NCBI RefSeq assembly: GCF_008831285.2
Contig: NC_045143.1
Coordinates: 26,001,662-26,065,661, forward strand
Direction of reading: 5' to 3'
From: Nymphaea colorata
Lineage: Eukaryota > Streptophyta > Magnoliopsida > Nymphaeales > Nymphaeaceae
Length of the DNA stretch: 64,000 nt
Shown here: positions 32,531 through 44,530 of the stretch, one piece after another
How positions within the stretch are numbered: the stretch's first letter is position 1
How the letters are laid out: each line of letters starts with the position of its first letter
Translations under genes and position numbers: made by a program
Notes under the pieces: generated by a model
Told to the model about the DNA's origin: nothing
Seen by the model: the letters and a program-made list of their open reading frames with translations, nothing else
The model's database searches: none

Positions 32531-35100
32531 TATGTCATTTAATTGGTGATCCTCCAACATGAATGTGCAAGAATTGGATTTGATTTTGAACTTGATTATA
32601 AATATGGAATTCGATGTTAATCATCAAAAACTTCAATTTGTTTGAATATTTGACTTGAAGATATGGATTTGATTGGAAATTCTTTTGAGTTCTAGCAATT
32701 TCTGATGATTTTGGAAATTGATTTGAATCAAGACTATTGATTCCATTCCAGAAATTGGAAATTCGAAATTCGAAATTTGGCAATTGAAATTGAGCATTCT
32801 GGAAAATGAAGGTTTAATTTTATAAACCAATTTTGAGATTTCGAAATTATGAACTTCTTTTGAAGTTTGAAATGATAGGGTTGAGAAGCAAAACCCCAAT
32901 TTTGGAGTCATATTTTGGAAGACTCAAATTTTGAGAAATTGGAATAGAATTCTCTTTTCAAAAATTTCAAATTTGAAAACTTCACATTTTTTAATTCAAT
33001 TTGGGATTGGATTGACTGTTTGTCACTTTGAGATAAGTGACATATGCAAATGCTTGTTGCAATATAACTTGGCCACGGTAGCAACTCCAAATTCGTTTGC
33101 TTATGTCAAGGTGACTAGTGAGTTGTGCATTTGTGCAATGGGTGAATGCATGTTGCGAAAGTAAACTATATGCTTCATCCAAGTTTCACTCTCTCATCTC
33201 TCCATGCATAACTCAATGGGACATAGACATGGACAGGTTTTTTGAAGATTGGAATGTTAGATGACTCCTAGATCCATTCTTGATATCTTGGATCAAAAAT
33301 GCGCTCTAGCACATAGTCTATGATTTTGGCTTGACTTTTGAAATCAAAGTCTTTGAATTCGGAATTCTGAAATCTTTGTTTCCAAAATGATTTGCAGAGT
33401 TTTAAGACCTTGGATCGACTTGAATCAAGTCATAGTAATGGTAATGACTTTTGAAAATCAGATTGATTTGGTGATCTCTTGCTTGCCAATTGAAAATTCA
33501 ATTTCAACTTAATTCAGTTGAAATATCAATAGGACTTCGGTTGAAAAATGGGTTGTGCTTAAAGTCGTATTTGAAGAATTTCAAGCATTTGGCAAATTAG
33601 GAGTTGTCCCTAAGTGATTGGATATTTGGTTCAAACATTATTTTGAGTTTGAAAACATGGATTTGATAGTTCGAAATCTGGAATTTTAATTTCCAACAAT
33701 TTTGGAGTTTTGAAAGAGGTAATTATATCACCCATGGAATCTTATCTTGGGTGATCGACCTCTTTGGTAAATCAGATGAATTTTGATAGCTTCATCCCTC
33801 TTGAGGGTACAGTGCCACTTTTTCTTAGTAACTTGATCCGGCAACACCCAACTAGAAGTTTCTCTTGTTCTCCACCTTCTTCCTCTGCAATACAATATGC
33901 ATGATGCTGGTAGGTATGGTCATGAAGGGTTTGCATGTAATTGATGTCTAGCAATGTTAAAATGACTTGTACATGACCTAAAAAATCCTTAGATGAACTA
34001 TAATGTCTCCCACCAGGCATGCCATCTATTTGCTCCCCTACCCTGAATGGGGAGTAGCGTGAAGCCGAAAATTTGAGATTTGGATATTAGAAAAATTGCA
34101 AGAGAAGGGATCCGCCTACTGGTACGATGTCTAACCATGTCTCCCCACCTTTAACATGGATAATTGGACCTAAGACTAAGCATTTCTCAAAAGTTGTACA
34201 AGTCATTGATTGATGCATTATATATGTTTGTGCATAAGGGTTTGAAATTTGATTTTGAAGTTCATTTGAACTTAATTTTGAACAACCAACGTTTTGATCA
34301 TGTTTTAGATAAAATGAAATGGATTTTAAACAAGTTATTTGAAAATCTAATTGGTTTTGACAAGTTATTCAGAAAGTCAACTTGTTTTAGAAATTTGGGC
34401 AAATTCTTTTGAATTTTGGCAAAATTGAAAATTGTTCAAGATTGATTCTAGTTGGGACCATAGATTTGATCTAAAAATTTGAGAGTTAAGGAAAATTGGT
34501 TCGAAATTATATTTGTAAATTGAGGATTTGATTTGTAAATAGTTGAAAATTGGAGTTTTAGTTCGTGAACTTGAAGTTAATATGAAATCTTGGATCAAAA
34601 TTTTGAACTTAGTTTAAAGTAAATTAAAAAATGAACTTGACTTAAATAGTTGATTTAGCTTGAAAAAATGGATCAATTGATCAAATTTGAAAATTGGTTG
34701 ATCAAAAGATAGGAATTTTGAATTGAAATTGTACCAAATTCTCTTTTAAAGAAGATTTTCAATTTTTCAAGTAAAGCTTGTTTTTGGAAAAAAAGGGATT
34801 CCAATGTTTTATAGAAAAATTTTATGTTCCAAATGTATTTGTTGGTTAGATTGATAGGATTCTTGTATTTTCTTTTCTAAACTAAGTGAGATTCCAAATT
34901 CTTTGTTGCAATATAGCTCGGTCATGTTTTGTAACTTGAATTGTTTCACTTACTTTCTAGAGATCGTGCATGTGTGTATGAATTAGATAAGTGAATGCAT
35001 GCATGAATTAAGAAAATAAACTATATGAGTGCATACATTCTTCACTCTCACTAACTCTCCATGCATCTACACTTGTTAATTTTTTATTCCATCATACATG
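32531..35100. repeat. TTGAA/AAATTTG-biased low-complexity region with a long direct repeat
   Basis: For 2.5 kb the + strand is dominated by a small vocabulary (TTTGAA, AAATTTG, TTGGAT). A recognisable block at 33050-33210 (GTTGCAATATAACTTGGCCACG ... AAACTATATGCTTCATCC ... CACTCTCTCATCTCTCCATGCA) recurs at about 34905-35070 with changes, about 1.85 kb away. The region may therefore be two diverged copies of one long tandem unit. Confidence 0.5.
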
Positions 35101-35973
35101 CATTCATGAAATAAAGAACAAATTTATATTAAATTGGATATGTAGTACAATGTCTAGGCTATACTTGGTATTGGATCAAGTATAACTACTACAATGCAGT
35201 CCATAAGGTTGACATAGATAAAATTCTTAAACTTGAAAGTGAAACAGACCATGTAAAATGTATGCACTGATTTAATGGTTGCAAATTAAGAAATGTCTAC
35301 TTTGGAGATCTTTCTTCAAAGTAAAATGTAATTTGATAGATTAAATCTTGAAATTGATGACACATATATACATATTTTGAATATATACATCTATTTTTCC
35401 ATTAAAGTACATGTTGGAATGCAAATGGGATCTTAGAAGCAATGTTTACTCCAAATTTGGTTTTAAATCTCAAGGCTATGCAAATTAGTATAGTATGTTG
35501 AGAGAATTTGATAAAATTTCTATTGCCGGTTTTGTGAATTTTAATTACAGCTTTTGGCTGAAATTTTGTGATGCATTAATTTGAAAACCAAACCAATTGC
35601 AAAATTGAAAAATGTGAAGTCGAAATCATGAATATCAGGCATATTAGAAGCTACTCTCTACAGTGCTGATTAGGCAAGACTAGGGATTTGGTCTAATTTC
35701 ATAGACATTGACAAATTAGTAGCTTCCTTTGAGCTGAAACAAGTATTTTAGGATCTCAAACTTGATGGTCCAAGATTCTTTGAAAAATCAAATTCTAGGT
35801 TTTAAAAATACATATATATAACACTACATCAGCCTGATTTCAAATTTTTAATTGGCTAAATCTTGTAGTTTTGAGCATCAAGATTCAATGTTGGAAGCAA
35901 TCTCCTTTAGATTAGCTTAAGGATGTGACCCTTAACCTAATCTTGAAAGAATAATAGCCATTTTCATATGAGA

Positions 35974-36120
<147 letters not shown>

Positions 36121-38800
36121 CACGTAAATGTCGCTTTTTGAATTAAAAAGATTGAGTGAAGGACCACATAACACTGAACAGTGATAGTTTATGTCTGGGA
36201 TTTTCACATCAAAGGGGTTGAAATCATGGCTTCTAACCTCCTTGACCACCTCTCTCAAAAGAAACTACAGAAAATTATGAGAAATATAGATTGGAATGGA
36301 AGAAGATCAGTGGATCATCTCAACCAATTATTCATTATGAAAGGGTGGATCTCATCTACAATAATGAATCTGTCCCTAAGAAGCTTTTGAGAAGGGAAAA
36401 TGCATGTATTGAAAGATTTAAATAAAAATTCTCTCTCATTTGGAGACTAACTCAACCAACCAGAAAAAGAGCAGTGGCAGTGGTGTTCTCGGAGCTGCGG
36501 CAGAGGTAGAGCCTGCTCAGGAAGAGCTTGCCGGTGGTGAGGTTTTTGTGGGTGGTGATGGGGTAGCTAGCATCCCACGATTCACCAGAAAGCTCGTTGG
36601 AGTGATGTGTGGGTTGCTGGAAGAGTGGCTCCTCTCATTGGTAGAGCTCCACCTGTGGGTGGTAGAGATGCTACCGTGGACTGATAGCTATGGCAGTGGA
36701 ATTCAGGCAACGGTCACCGGTTTCAAGTTGGGCACTGCCCCCACACAAATAGTTCAGAACAAGAAACGAGACAACATTAATGCATGAATAAATGAACTTG
36801 TTAAATAAGAGAGAGAAAGTAGAGGGTTCCATGTTGACATGGGAGGACGTGATGCTGATGTGGTGCCAAGGTGGAAGGTGTGGGGGCTAACTGTGCGCTA
36901 GGCTAGAGCCTGCACAAAAAAAGGCCAGCTTAAGTAGCTAGCACCGCATGGACTGGCTGGGGAAGTGCCTTGAGCAAGTGACTGGGAGAGGAGCACGGCC
37001 CTTGGTTTGGTTGGGCCAGTAATCTGCTTTGGGTCGAACCTCTGGTGGCATGTTGCCATAGTGTCTGGTCAATGGTGGCCAGCTCAGTCTGAGTCATCCT
37101 AGAAGCTGGGCTGATTGCCTAGGGCAGCAAATCAGCCCTCTAAGTGATCAAATGTGGTAAAAAAAAAGGATGAATTTGGATCAGCTGGCATACCCATGCC
37201 ATGTGGCAATCTCTGGTGTCTGCTAGTTGCATCCTTAGGCACTGGCTGGTCCTACATGGCATTGGGCAGGTCAGGCCCTAGCTATTCATTGGCCAGGTTG
37301 CCTTTAAGCGCCCCAACTTCCCTCCCTAGTTGGCAAAGGGCCCCAAGGTGGAGGGCATTAATGGTTCCACACAGAATTTGGGGGTGATGTCAAGTCCACT
37401 ATGGAGGAGCCAGGAGGTCGACCTCTTGAGCGGCCTCATCTAGGCCAAGCGGCCATATAGGTGAAGGTAAGTTTTGAAATTCATGAGCATGCACAAGCAC
37501 AATCAGTGAACTCTAATACGATGTTGCCAAAGATGGAGAGTTAAAACCATGGGAGAAACAAACATTTTTTTTCGATCAATGCTTAAATTGAAAGGGTTTG
37601 ATGGGATTCTAAATGTAAGTGAACATGAATAAATCACTCTCAATTCTAAGTCCTAATGCACACAACACTATTAAATGGTTCTGAACAAAGTACTCTACTT
37701 AGAGATTTGCATGAATCTATACCAACTATTTGGATTGACATCTCGTATAGTGTTCAAAATCAACTGTGATATTTTTTGCATATATGTACATTTATGAATT
37801 TGGATCTTGGTTTGGGATATGGTTCTGAGATTCAAATCATGATATCCATAGGTATGGGCATGGATCTAAGATTCAGATCAAGATCTAAATCCATAGAAAG
37901 TTTCTACAAAATGGATCTTAAGAGATTTGGATTAGAATTCTAGATAAGAGATCTGCTTGACAATAGTTCGTAGATCTAAAATTGTTGATGTAAACATTTT
38001 AATTGATGCTTCAAATACCATAACGTCAAGTATATCTAGCATATAGACTAAGTGCAAAATGACATTATTGCAGATGAAATTGTTGTTTTACCCTTGGGCA
38101 TGGGTAAGAGATTTAAAATGAAATGACTTTTTTCCCTTGGGTGAAGATTTGGGCCATCTATTATGTGTTTGAAATGATTTCAAGTTGGAGCTTTGATGAT
38201 TTAATAATGACAAACTTGACGACGTTAATTATATATGACATATAGTCCTAGGTTCATGTAGAAAATATGGATTAGAAAAAAATTGATTGGTTTACTCCTT
38301 GTGTAGATTTTGAACTCAAATAAGCATAAATCATGGATTTGACTTTGCTTAAAGCTCTAGGAATCAAAGAAAGCCATAAACTAACGTGTATGAGACATAT
38401 GTCCTATGTTTGTGTAGAAGAATATGGCTTAAAAGAAAATGACTGTTGGGTCCCTATGTGTAATTCTGAAGCTCCGGGTGAGTTTGGGAAGTCTGATTAG
38501 ACCGCCTATATGCCTATTTCTAGATTGGCTTTAGTTAAAATATTACTAAAAAACCCTCCAACATTGTTATAAAAATCAAATTTTCTAAAATTTACAAGCT
38601 GTTAATGTCATATATATAAAGAGAAACATAGAAGATATTCAAAAATTAGGTTATGATCGTCATCTTCACTAGTTGAGTTGCGGGCCTTAGATCAGCCACT
38701 TACTGGTAAGGATATGTTGAAAGATCAGAAAGTTTTGCTCTGAGTTAACTGAATTAAGCTCAATAGTTGTTTACAAAGTGTAGCAAGTATTATGAATGAG
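36121..38800. other. Unassigned; GC-richer patch at 36.47-37.45 kb
   Basis: The 36470-37450 patch is GC-richer than its flanks. It carries a 115-codon + frame (36440-36787; Gly, Val, Glu and Leu rich) and a 77-codon frame (37154-37387), neither with a recognisable domain. It may be the interior of an unidentified retroelement. The rest is AT-rich. Confidence 0.35.
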
Positions 38801-39295
38801 TTCCAGGACCTTCAATACTGAATTGAACTCAAATTGGGTATCAATAAACTCAAACCCAAAAACTAAGAAAAGATAGATTCATGATAAATACGATTTTGGC
38901 TCAATTATAGCTCACTCTATTAGGTTGAGGTCAAATTCAGCTTAAATCCAACAAAAAAAAGGGGAGAGAGAGAGAGAGAGAGAATGAGCTTTAGGACCTT
39001 CCAAACTAAAATGAACTCAGATGGCTTCATAAATGAACTCAAACCAAACTAAAAGATATAGATTTATACATGATAAACATGATCCTAGCTCAGTTTCAGC
39101 TCACTCCACTAGGTTGAGCTCAAACGCCTTAAAAACAAAAAAGAGAGTGAAGTTCGGACATTTGGAACAAAATTGAACTCAAACCAAGATGAATAAACTC
39201 AAACCAAACTTGGGGAGGGTAGATTTATAAATGATAAATATGATTCTAGTTTGGTTTGAGCTAACTCAACTCAGTTGCACTATAACTTAATTCGA
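38800..39295 (+). repeat. Three diverged tandem units of 160-190 bp
   Basis: The ordered text AAACTCAAACC, GATAGATT, ATGATAAA, TAGCTCA...CTCACTC and TAGGTTGAG occurs three times, with ATGATAAA at 38881, 39070 and 39231. The first unit includes a (GA)n tract at about 38964-38982. Confidence 0.7.
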
Positions 39296-40890
39296 ACAAT
39301 GCTGCGTAGGGGAGAGAGTGGCCTAGTGGAAATCTGTGAATAACTTTGAAACTAAAATGAGAGCTTGGTAACTCAAAGTAAGTAAAATAATAATTTTTTT
39401 CCACTAAAGCAAACCTATCCTGAATTTGGTTAGACTTAATGATATATAGTCGAGCTAAAAATTGTAGTTCTCGGTTCTGGTGAGCTGACTTATAGGGAAA
39501 GCTGACTTAAACTGGTAAAAATGGTTGGTGAGATGACTTTAACTACTCTTTGAGACTTGTAGAGCTAAGAATTACCCGATTTATGTTGGTTTTAAATCAT
39601 TACTAAGATTTCTAAGATTTTCTTACATTAGGGATAAAATGGTCATTTGACATGGATGCGACAACTTAGGTGATCCTAGTCTAGGTATTAGATGTCTAAA
39701 TAGGGTAAGTTTGACCCTGGTTTTCTATGGTTGGCTCCTACGTTTGAAATCATTTTTTAAAAGCTCAGTTCAAAACCTCCATGTATGAGGTAAAATGGTC
39801 ATTTGGTCATGGTGGAAATTTTTGAGAGTTAAAAAGACTTCCTGAGGTGCTTTTGAGGTCCATTTTGTGGGCGTGCCAAATTTCATTAAAAGGTTACTCA
39901 ATTTGCCTTTGGAAAATCACATTTTCTAAAATTGACTAAATTGTATTTGAACATGTAAATGGAAATGGTACGAGTATAATGGGAAACAGAGACTTTGCGC
40001 TTATGTAGGAGCACTAAGCACACTGGTACTCTCATTAAGTGACATTTTAATCAATCTGTGCGCTCAAATTAAAAATTGGTATTCCATATCTCTCAAAAAT
40101 TAGTTCAAAAGTTACTATGAAAATGTCTAGATATGAACACTCCATGAGCGACTGAAAATCTACAATGTGTGCTTAATCTAAAACAGAATTACTGAATTGA
40201 AAGCAATAATCTGTTCGTAACTCAATTTGGGCTAACTCACTCGGAAAATGATGATCATACATGAGGAAATGGAAAAAACAAGGTGTCATTTCCTAAAATG
40301 ATTGTCCTAACACTAGAATTGAGACTTCAAAAATGGAAATGGAGCTGGAGATAATATGCTTATGCTGAGGAGATCTTATCGTGGGTCTAGTCAAGTCTGC
40401 ATGTGTTTTCATGACAATAAATGATTGAAAAATGTGGGAAATTAGCTATTTCTAGATCATTTCTGACCAAATGTAAGCTAATAAACTTGTTTGGGTGTTT
40501 CCATTGACTTATACAAATGGAAATAACCCCAATTGCTTAGTAATACAATTCTCAGGACTTCCATAGTTATTTGCAAAGCCAGAGAAAATGGATAAAATAA
40601 GTTGATCGGGAGCAAAATGTTCATTTTCTATGTGATGATGAATTGAGTTCATGGCCCTTATATTTGAAATTCTTTTGGAATAATCAGTTAAATATCCCAT
40701 TTAAGAACGGTAAAATAGTCATTTTTAACCAACTCTTAGCACAGTTTGGTTCATGCTATAGAAAGGCTATAAACTAGGACAATTGGTATAACTAAAGGCC
40801 TAATTAGACAACATCCAGTGAACCTGTAGTCGGTTCATTTGGGGTGATTCAACAGATGAGAGGCATGATCATGCAGTGAGGTGGTTCTCC
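39296..40890. other. No gene recognised
   Basis: AT-rich sequence with recurring 'aaaatggtcatttg'-type phrases (near 39647 and 39793), suggesting old repeat units. No coding signal. Confidence 0.35.
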
Positions 40891-40894
40891 CTGT

Positions 40895-41870
40895 GCTTAC
40901 CTTTAGAGGAGGATGGGGCTGGTTTGAAAGATTTGAGTAGTCTTAATAATGCTTGGATGATCTAGTTGACACTCAAGGCCAAGTTAATGGACTCCTTATG
41001 GTGCTACTTGTGTTGACAGAAGTATTTGTGCAACCATAGCCTTTGGTTGCAGAATCGCAGAACTTATTCCACCTGGAGCTGGAAGGGTCTCATGTGGGAA
41101 TGGGAGGAAATTTCTCATCTTGTCTCTTAGAAAGTGATTAATGTCTGATCAAAACAGTGCGGTTGGGGTCTGCTGTGCTACTTTTTTCAATGTTTGGAAC
41201 CTCCAACATCTGTGAACTATAACCAGAAGCTGGTGGGGGTGATTCACTCATAGAATTGTTGGGATGTGGAAGGTTTTTCGGTCTTTGAATTCCTTTAGCT
41301 ATGAGGAGTGTTCCTTTGGTAACTAATAGAGACACTTTGTTATGGCCTGATTCGGTTGTGAGTAGTCTGAAACTCTGAATTGAGTGTATATATATGAGCG
41401 CATTAAAGTGAAGATTTTGAGGCATGTGAGGGGAGCCATAGTATATAGAAACGACTCAATGGAGTGACAAAGTGGACATCATATATTGCTCTGAAAGGCA
41501 GGACTCTCACCCAAGATTGCATAGAAAATTTTGGAGTCCCCCTTGCCAATCAGTGTCCTCTTTGTGAGAAGGAAGAGGAATTGATAGCCCATGTGTTCAT
41601 TCATTGGTCTTTGGCGAGATCCATCAGGAAAGTCATCGGTTGCAGGTTTAATGTAATGGTGAAATTTGAACAATCTACGATAGTCCTTATGAGTCCTGGT
41701 GCTGGGGCATTAAATTTAGCTAGAAGGGGATGGTGTTTATGCTTTCCAAAGGTTATCTGGGAGCTCTGGCTATGAAGGAATAAAAGAGTCTATGATGGGG
41801 ATGTAGCACAGAAATATGTTCAATGCAAACCTTTGTGGGAAGATTGTTAAAGAATTGATGATAAATGCGT
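40895..41870 (+). pseudogene. L1-type LINE 3' fragment (RT tail and zf-RVT)
   Basis: The + strand reads LEEDGAGLKDLSSLNNAWMI at about 40908-40970, matching the plant LINE pattern 'eGGLGlrdl..wNkAll' after the reverse transcriptase core. Then follow SLWCYLC and KYLCNHSLW-type text. At 41476-41670 it reads LKGRTLTQDCIENFGVPLAN, then QCPLCEKEEELIAHVFIHWS, the reverse transcriptase zinc-binding domain (zf-RVT, CxxC...H). It ends in KVIWELWL, stop, RNKRVYDGD, which matches the 'iiW.iW.eRNrRvF' tail. Stops break the frame, and the middle (41110-41460) is not recognisable. No poly(A) tail or target duplication was identified. Confidence 0.7.
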
Positions 41871-42460
41871 GTTGGGGGGTGGCGAGTAAGTAGGAGATTT
41901 TGGCTTGGTTGGATTCTGGCATTCATCATGATCCTTAGCTATCATTTGTTGGTTTCAGTCTGATCATACACTCTGCCTGCAGATGGATTGGAGACTCTCA
42001 TAAGGTAGGATACTGGGTGAAAAAGGGTGGATGCGGGGTTTTTTATTCTGGAGTTTGGTATGTCCCAGTCAGACTATGTTAGGGTGCCAAGGAGATCTTA
42101 GTTGGAATTTTTTGTAGCCTACCATGATTTAATGGGGTGGTTGGCATTTCAGCAGCTCCCATTGACTGGAGGAACGCATGGTTTCACTGCATGAAAGATG
42201 TTGATTAAGTGCCTCACGGATCTGGGGATCATGTTCTTTCAAGGAAGATTTTTGTTCTGGTGCATTGCAATCCTGCATTTCAGGTAGTGAAAGTCTCGCA
42301 TCGCTGCATTGATTTGCATTCTTCTGTTGAATGGATGACTCCTTAAAGGTGTCCGTGTTGGTTATTTTTTCTGTACATTCTTTTAATTTTGTTGAACAAA
42401 TTGAGAGACTGCTCCTCCCAGCCATTTATTAAGCAAAGCAATTTTGAGCTCATATTTGAA
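41871..42460. other. No gene recognised
   Basis: Possibly continued LINE 3' sequence. A 98-codon minus-strand frame (42425-42129) has no known domain. Confidence 0.35.
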
Positions 42461-42547
42461 TCTAGGTTCCATTTGATAGCTTCAGATCTAAGGATCCGGA
42501 GTTGATTTTTAATACTTGGATCATAGAGCCAAGGATTTCAAAAACAT

Positions 42548-43645
42548 GGTTTCTAGTATGGGTGAACATGAGCTGAGTCGAGCCCAAGCTTGGTCAGCTC
42601 GAACTCCGCTCGCCTTCTATATTGCACAACTCGAGCTCGAATCAAGTTATATAATGTCAACTCGAGCTCGGCTCAATCAAGAGTGTCAGAGCTCGAGCGC
42701 ATTTAACTAGTATATAAGCGTGTCTTTTATATGCTATGGCAAAATATGGCAGCGAGCATTTTGCTGCTATGGAAGAGATGAAGCAGAGTATATGCAGAAA
42801 AAGAAAAATCATATGAGATACTTGGATTTTAAGTTTTGGGTTTTCAAGTAATTCTCGCTCATGCTCAGCGCTGAATGAAGGTTTCAGATCGCTTGCCGGA
42901 ATGAGGGTTTCATGAACCTGAAACCCCTCGCTCCAGTGCCACCCTTTGCTGAGCGAGGGTTTCTGTTTAATCTGAAACCCGTTGCTGTGTGAGGTTTTCA
43001 GATTGATTTGAAACCCTTTGCTTTGCTGAGCGAGGGTTCATACCTCACTCGCTGCGAATGAGGGTGTTTTGAAACCCTCGCTTGTTGGAGCAAGGTTTTG
43101 AAGAAAGAAACCCTTGCTCCAGTGAATGAGGGTTTTAGATTCCAAAGCTCCAGCGAACGAGGGTTTCATCGCTCACTCGCTGCGAGCGAAGGTGTTCTGA
43201 AACCACGTTTGTTGAAGCAATGGTTTTGAAGACACCCTCACTCCAATGAGCGACCCTCGACTTAGAGTTAGAGAGAGGGAGAAAGAGAGAGAGGCGTACC
43301 TTGACAGGCTTTGCAGCAGCAAATAAGAAGGGCAACGGTGGTATTGGGCATTTGGATGAGACGCTTTTCATTTGGATGAAGTATTGAAGAAGAAAGAGAG
43401 CAGAGAGAACGCACGGGATGGCATGAAAAGTGAAATGGAAAAAACAAAATAACTACTACTTTTGCTCGAGGCGAGTCGAGCTTAACACATTCGAGTTCAA
43501 TGAATTCGAACTCGCTTGACTAAAAAAAGAGTTGAAAAATGAGCTCGAGTTTGGCTCGTTTATTGAAATAGTTGGCTCGAACTCGGTTTTGAGTTGAGGT
43601 TTAACGAGCTGTGCTCAGCTTGTTGTTCACCCTCTAGAAACCGTG
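42548..43645. mobile_element. Inner element with GAGCTCGAGC-rich inverted ends
   Basis: The left end TATGGGTGAACATGAGCTGAG and the right end (reverse complement) AGGGTGAACAACAAGCTGAG are inverted repeats. Each is followed by about 160 bases of GAGCTCGAGCTCGGCTC-type text in opposite orientation (42580-42710 and 43460-43620). The GGGTGAAC start is typical of non-autonomous hAT elements. No transposase remains. Confidence 0.5.
42855..43262. repeat. GAAACCC/GCGAGGGTTTC inverted repeats with 128-bp duplication
   Basis: GAGGGTTTC and its complement alternate about ten times. The text CACTCGCTGCGA..GA.GGTGTT.TGAAACC starts at about 43047 and again at about 43175, so a 128-bp unit is duplicated. 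The arms could fold into several alternative hairpins. Confidence 0.7.
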
Positions 43646-43669
43646 TTTGGTAATGCAAAGCTTGCATCC

Positions 43670-44010
43670 TCACCCTCTCTCTCTCTCTCAGCCCTGTCCA
43701 TGGCAGTGTCTTTTTTCTTTTTCCCGGATCTCCTCGTCATCATAAGCAAAGGGCATCTTCTATGGCTGAGCTCTCCCTTTTCAGTGGTGGTGGCTGTTTT
43801 GTTTTTTTTTGCTGATCTCCTCTTCATCATCACAGACGAAGGGCATCTTTTGTGGGTGAGTTCTCTCTTTTCAAGTGACTGCAGATATACTCGGAGATGG
43901 ACACGCAAGTCATCTCCCTCCCTCTCCCCCTGTCCCTCCCTCCCTCCCTCTATCCCTCTCCCTCTCCCTTTCCCTCCCTCCCTCCTTCTCTATCTCTCTC
44001 TCTCTGTTTG
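43670..44010. repeat. CT-rich region with 87-bp tandem duplication
   Basis: GATCTCCTCxTCATCATxA...GGGCATCTTxTxTGGxTGAGxTCTC begins at 43728 and recurs at 43814. It is followed by CCCTCCCTCC/CTCTCTCT runs to about 44005. Hydrophobic Leu/Ser/Phe frames here come from the CT bias. Confidence 0.75.
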
Positions 44011-44530
44011 AAATCATCAACAGTGGCGATGGTTTTTATTTCTCTTTCTTGAAATCCTCAGGCTCATCAAAAGTGTTGAAGTTCCCTGCACTTAGGAGTG
44101 TCAAGGGTAGTGTCTAAGGAGAGCTTGGAGCTATCATCTCCATCGACTGAGCTTCAACATCTCTCTCTTTCTCTCGCTCAAAAAGCATTTCTGAAACCAT
44201 TGCATTGCCAACAGTTTATTTTCGTAGTGTGCTTTGGTGGAGAGAAAGGGCCATGGACAGCCGATAGTTTCAATTGCTTTTTGAAATATTTTGAGAATCA
44301 TATCTTCTAGTTGGTTTTAGGTGGGAAGAAAGGGCCATGGCAGGAGATAGGTCGATAATGTGAGATCCACACAAGTGATCAGATGGGGGTGGCTTGATTT
44401 CTAATCCATGGCTTTCACTCCACACAGATTTGAAATTTGTGGATTAGAGATCCACGGTTTGTTTCAACGTGGATCTTCTGAGTAGATCCAACCTTGGCTC
44501 TGAGATCCAAAGTAATCAAACACGGCCTAA

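Larger units (their letters stand above)
42465..44527. mobile_element. Inverted-repeat element, possibly Harbinger/Tourist-like, with nested insertion
   Basis: The left end, GGTTCCATTTGATAGCTTCAGATC after CTA, and the right end reverse-complemented, GGCCGTGTTTGATTACTTTGGATC after TTA, match over about 35 bases at roughly 70%. Both continue into GATCC/GAGCCAAGG words. A TA-containing three-base flank at each side fits a PIF/Harbinger target duplication. The interior holds a second inverted-repeat element and pyrimidine-rich repeats, with no transposase. Confidence 0.4.

Noticed and set aside
36440-36787. 115-codon open frame in a GC-richer patch
   Set aside because: It looks more protein-like than most, but no domain, splice site or neighbour supports a gene. 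Kept only as part of an unassigned segment.
43643-44011. 122-codon frame with a transmembrane-like N-terminus
   Set aside because: The hydrophobicity comes from CT-rich repeats and an 87-bp duplication; there is no conserved motif.
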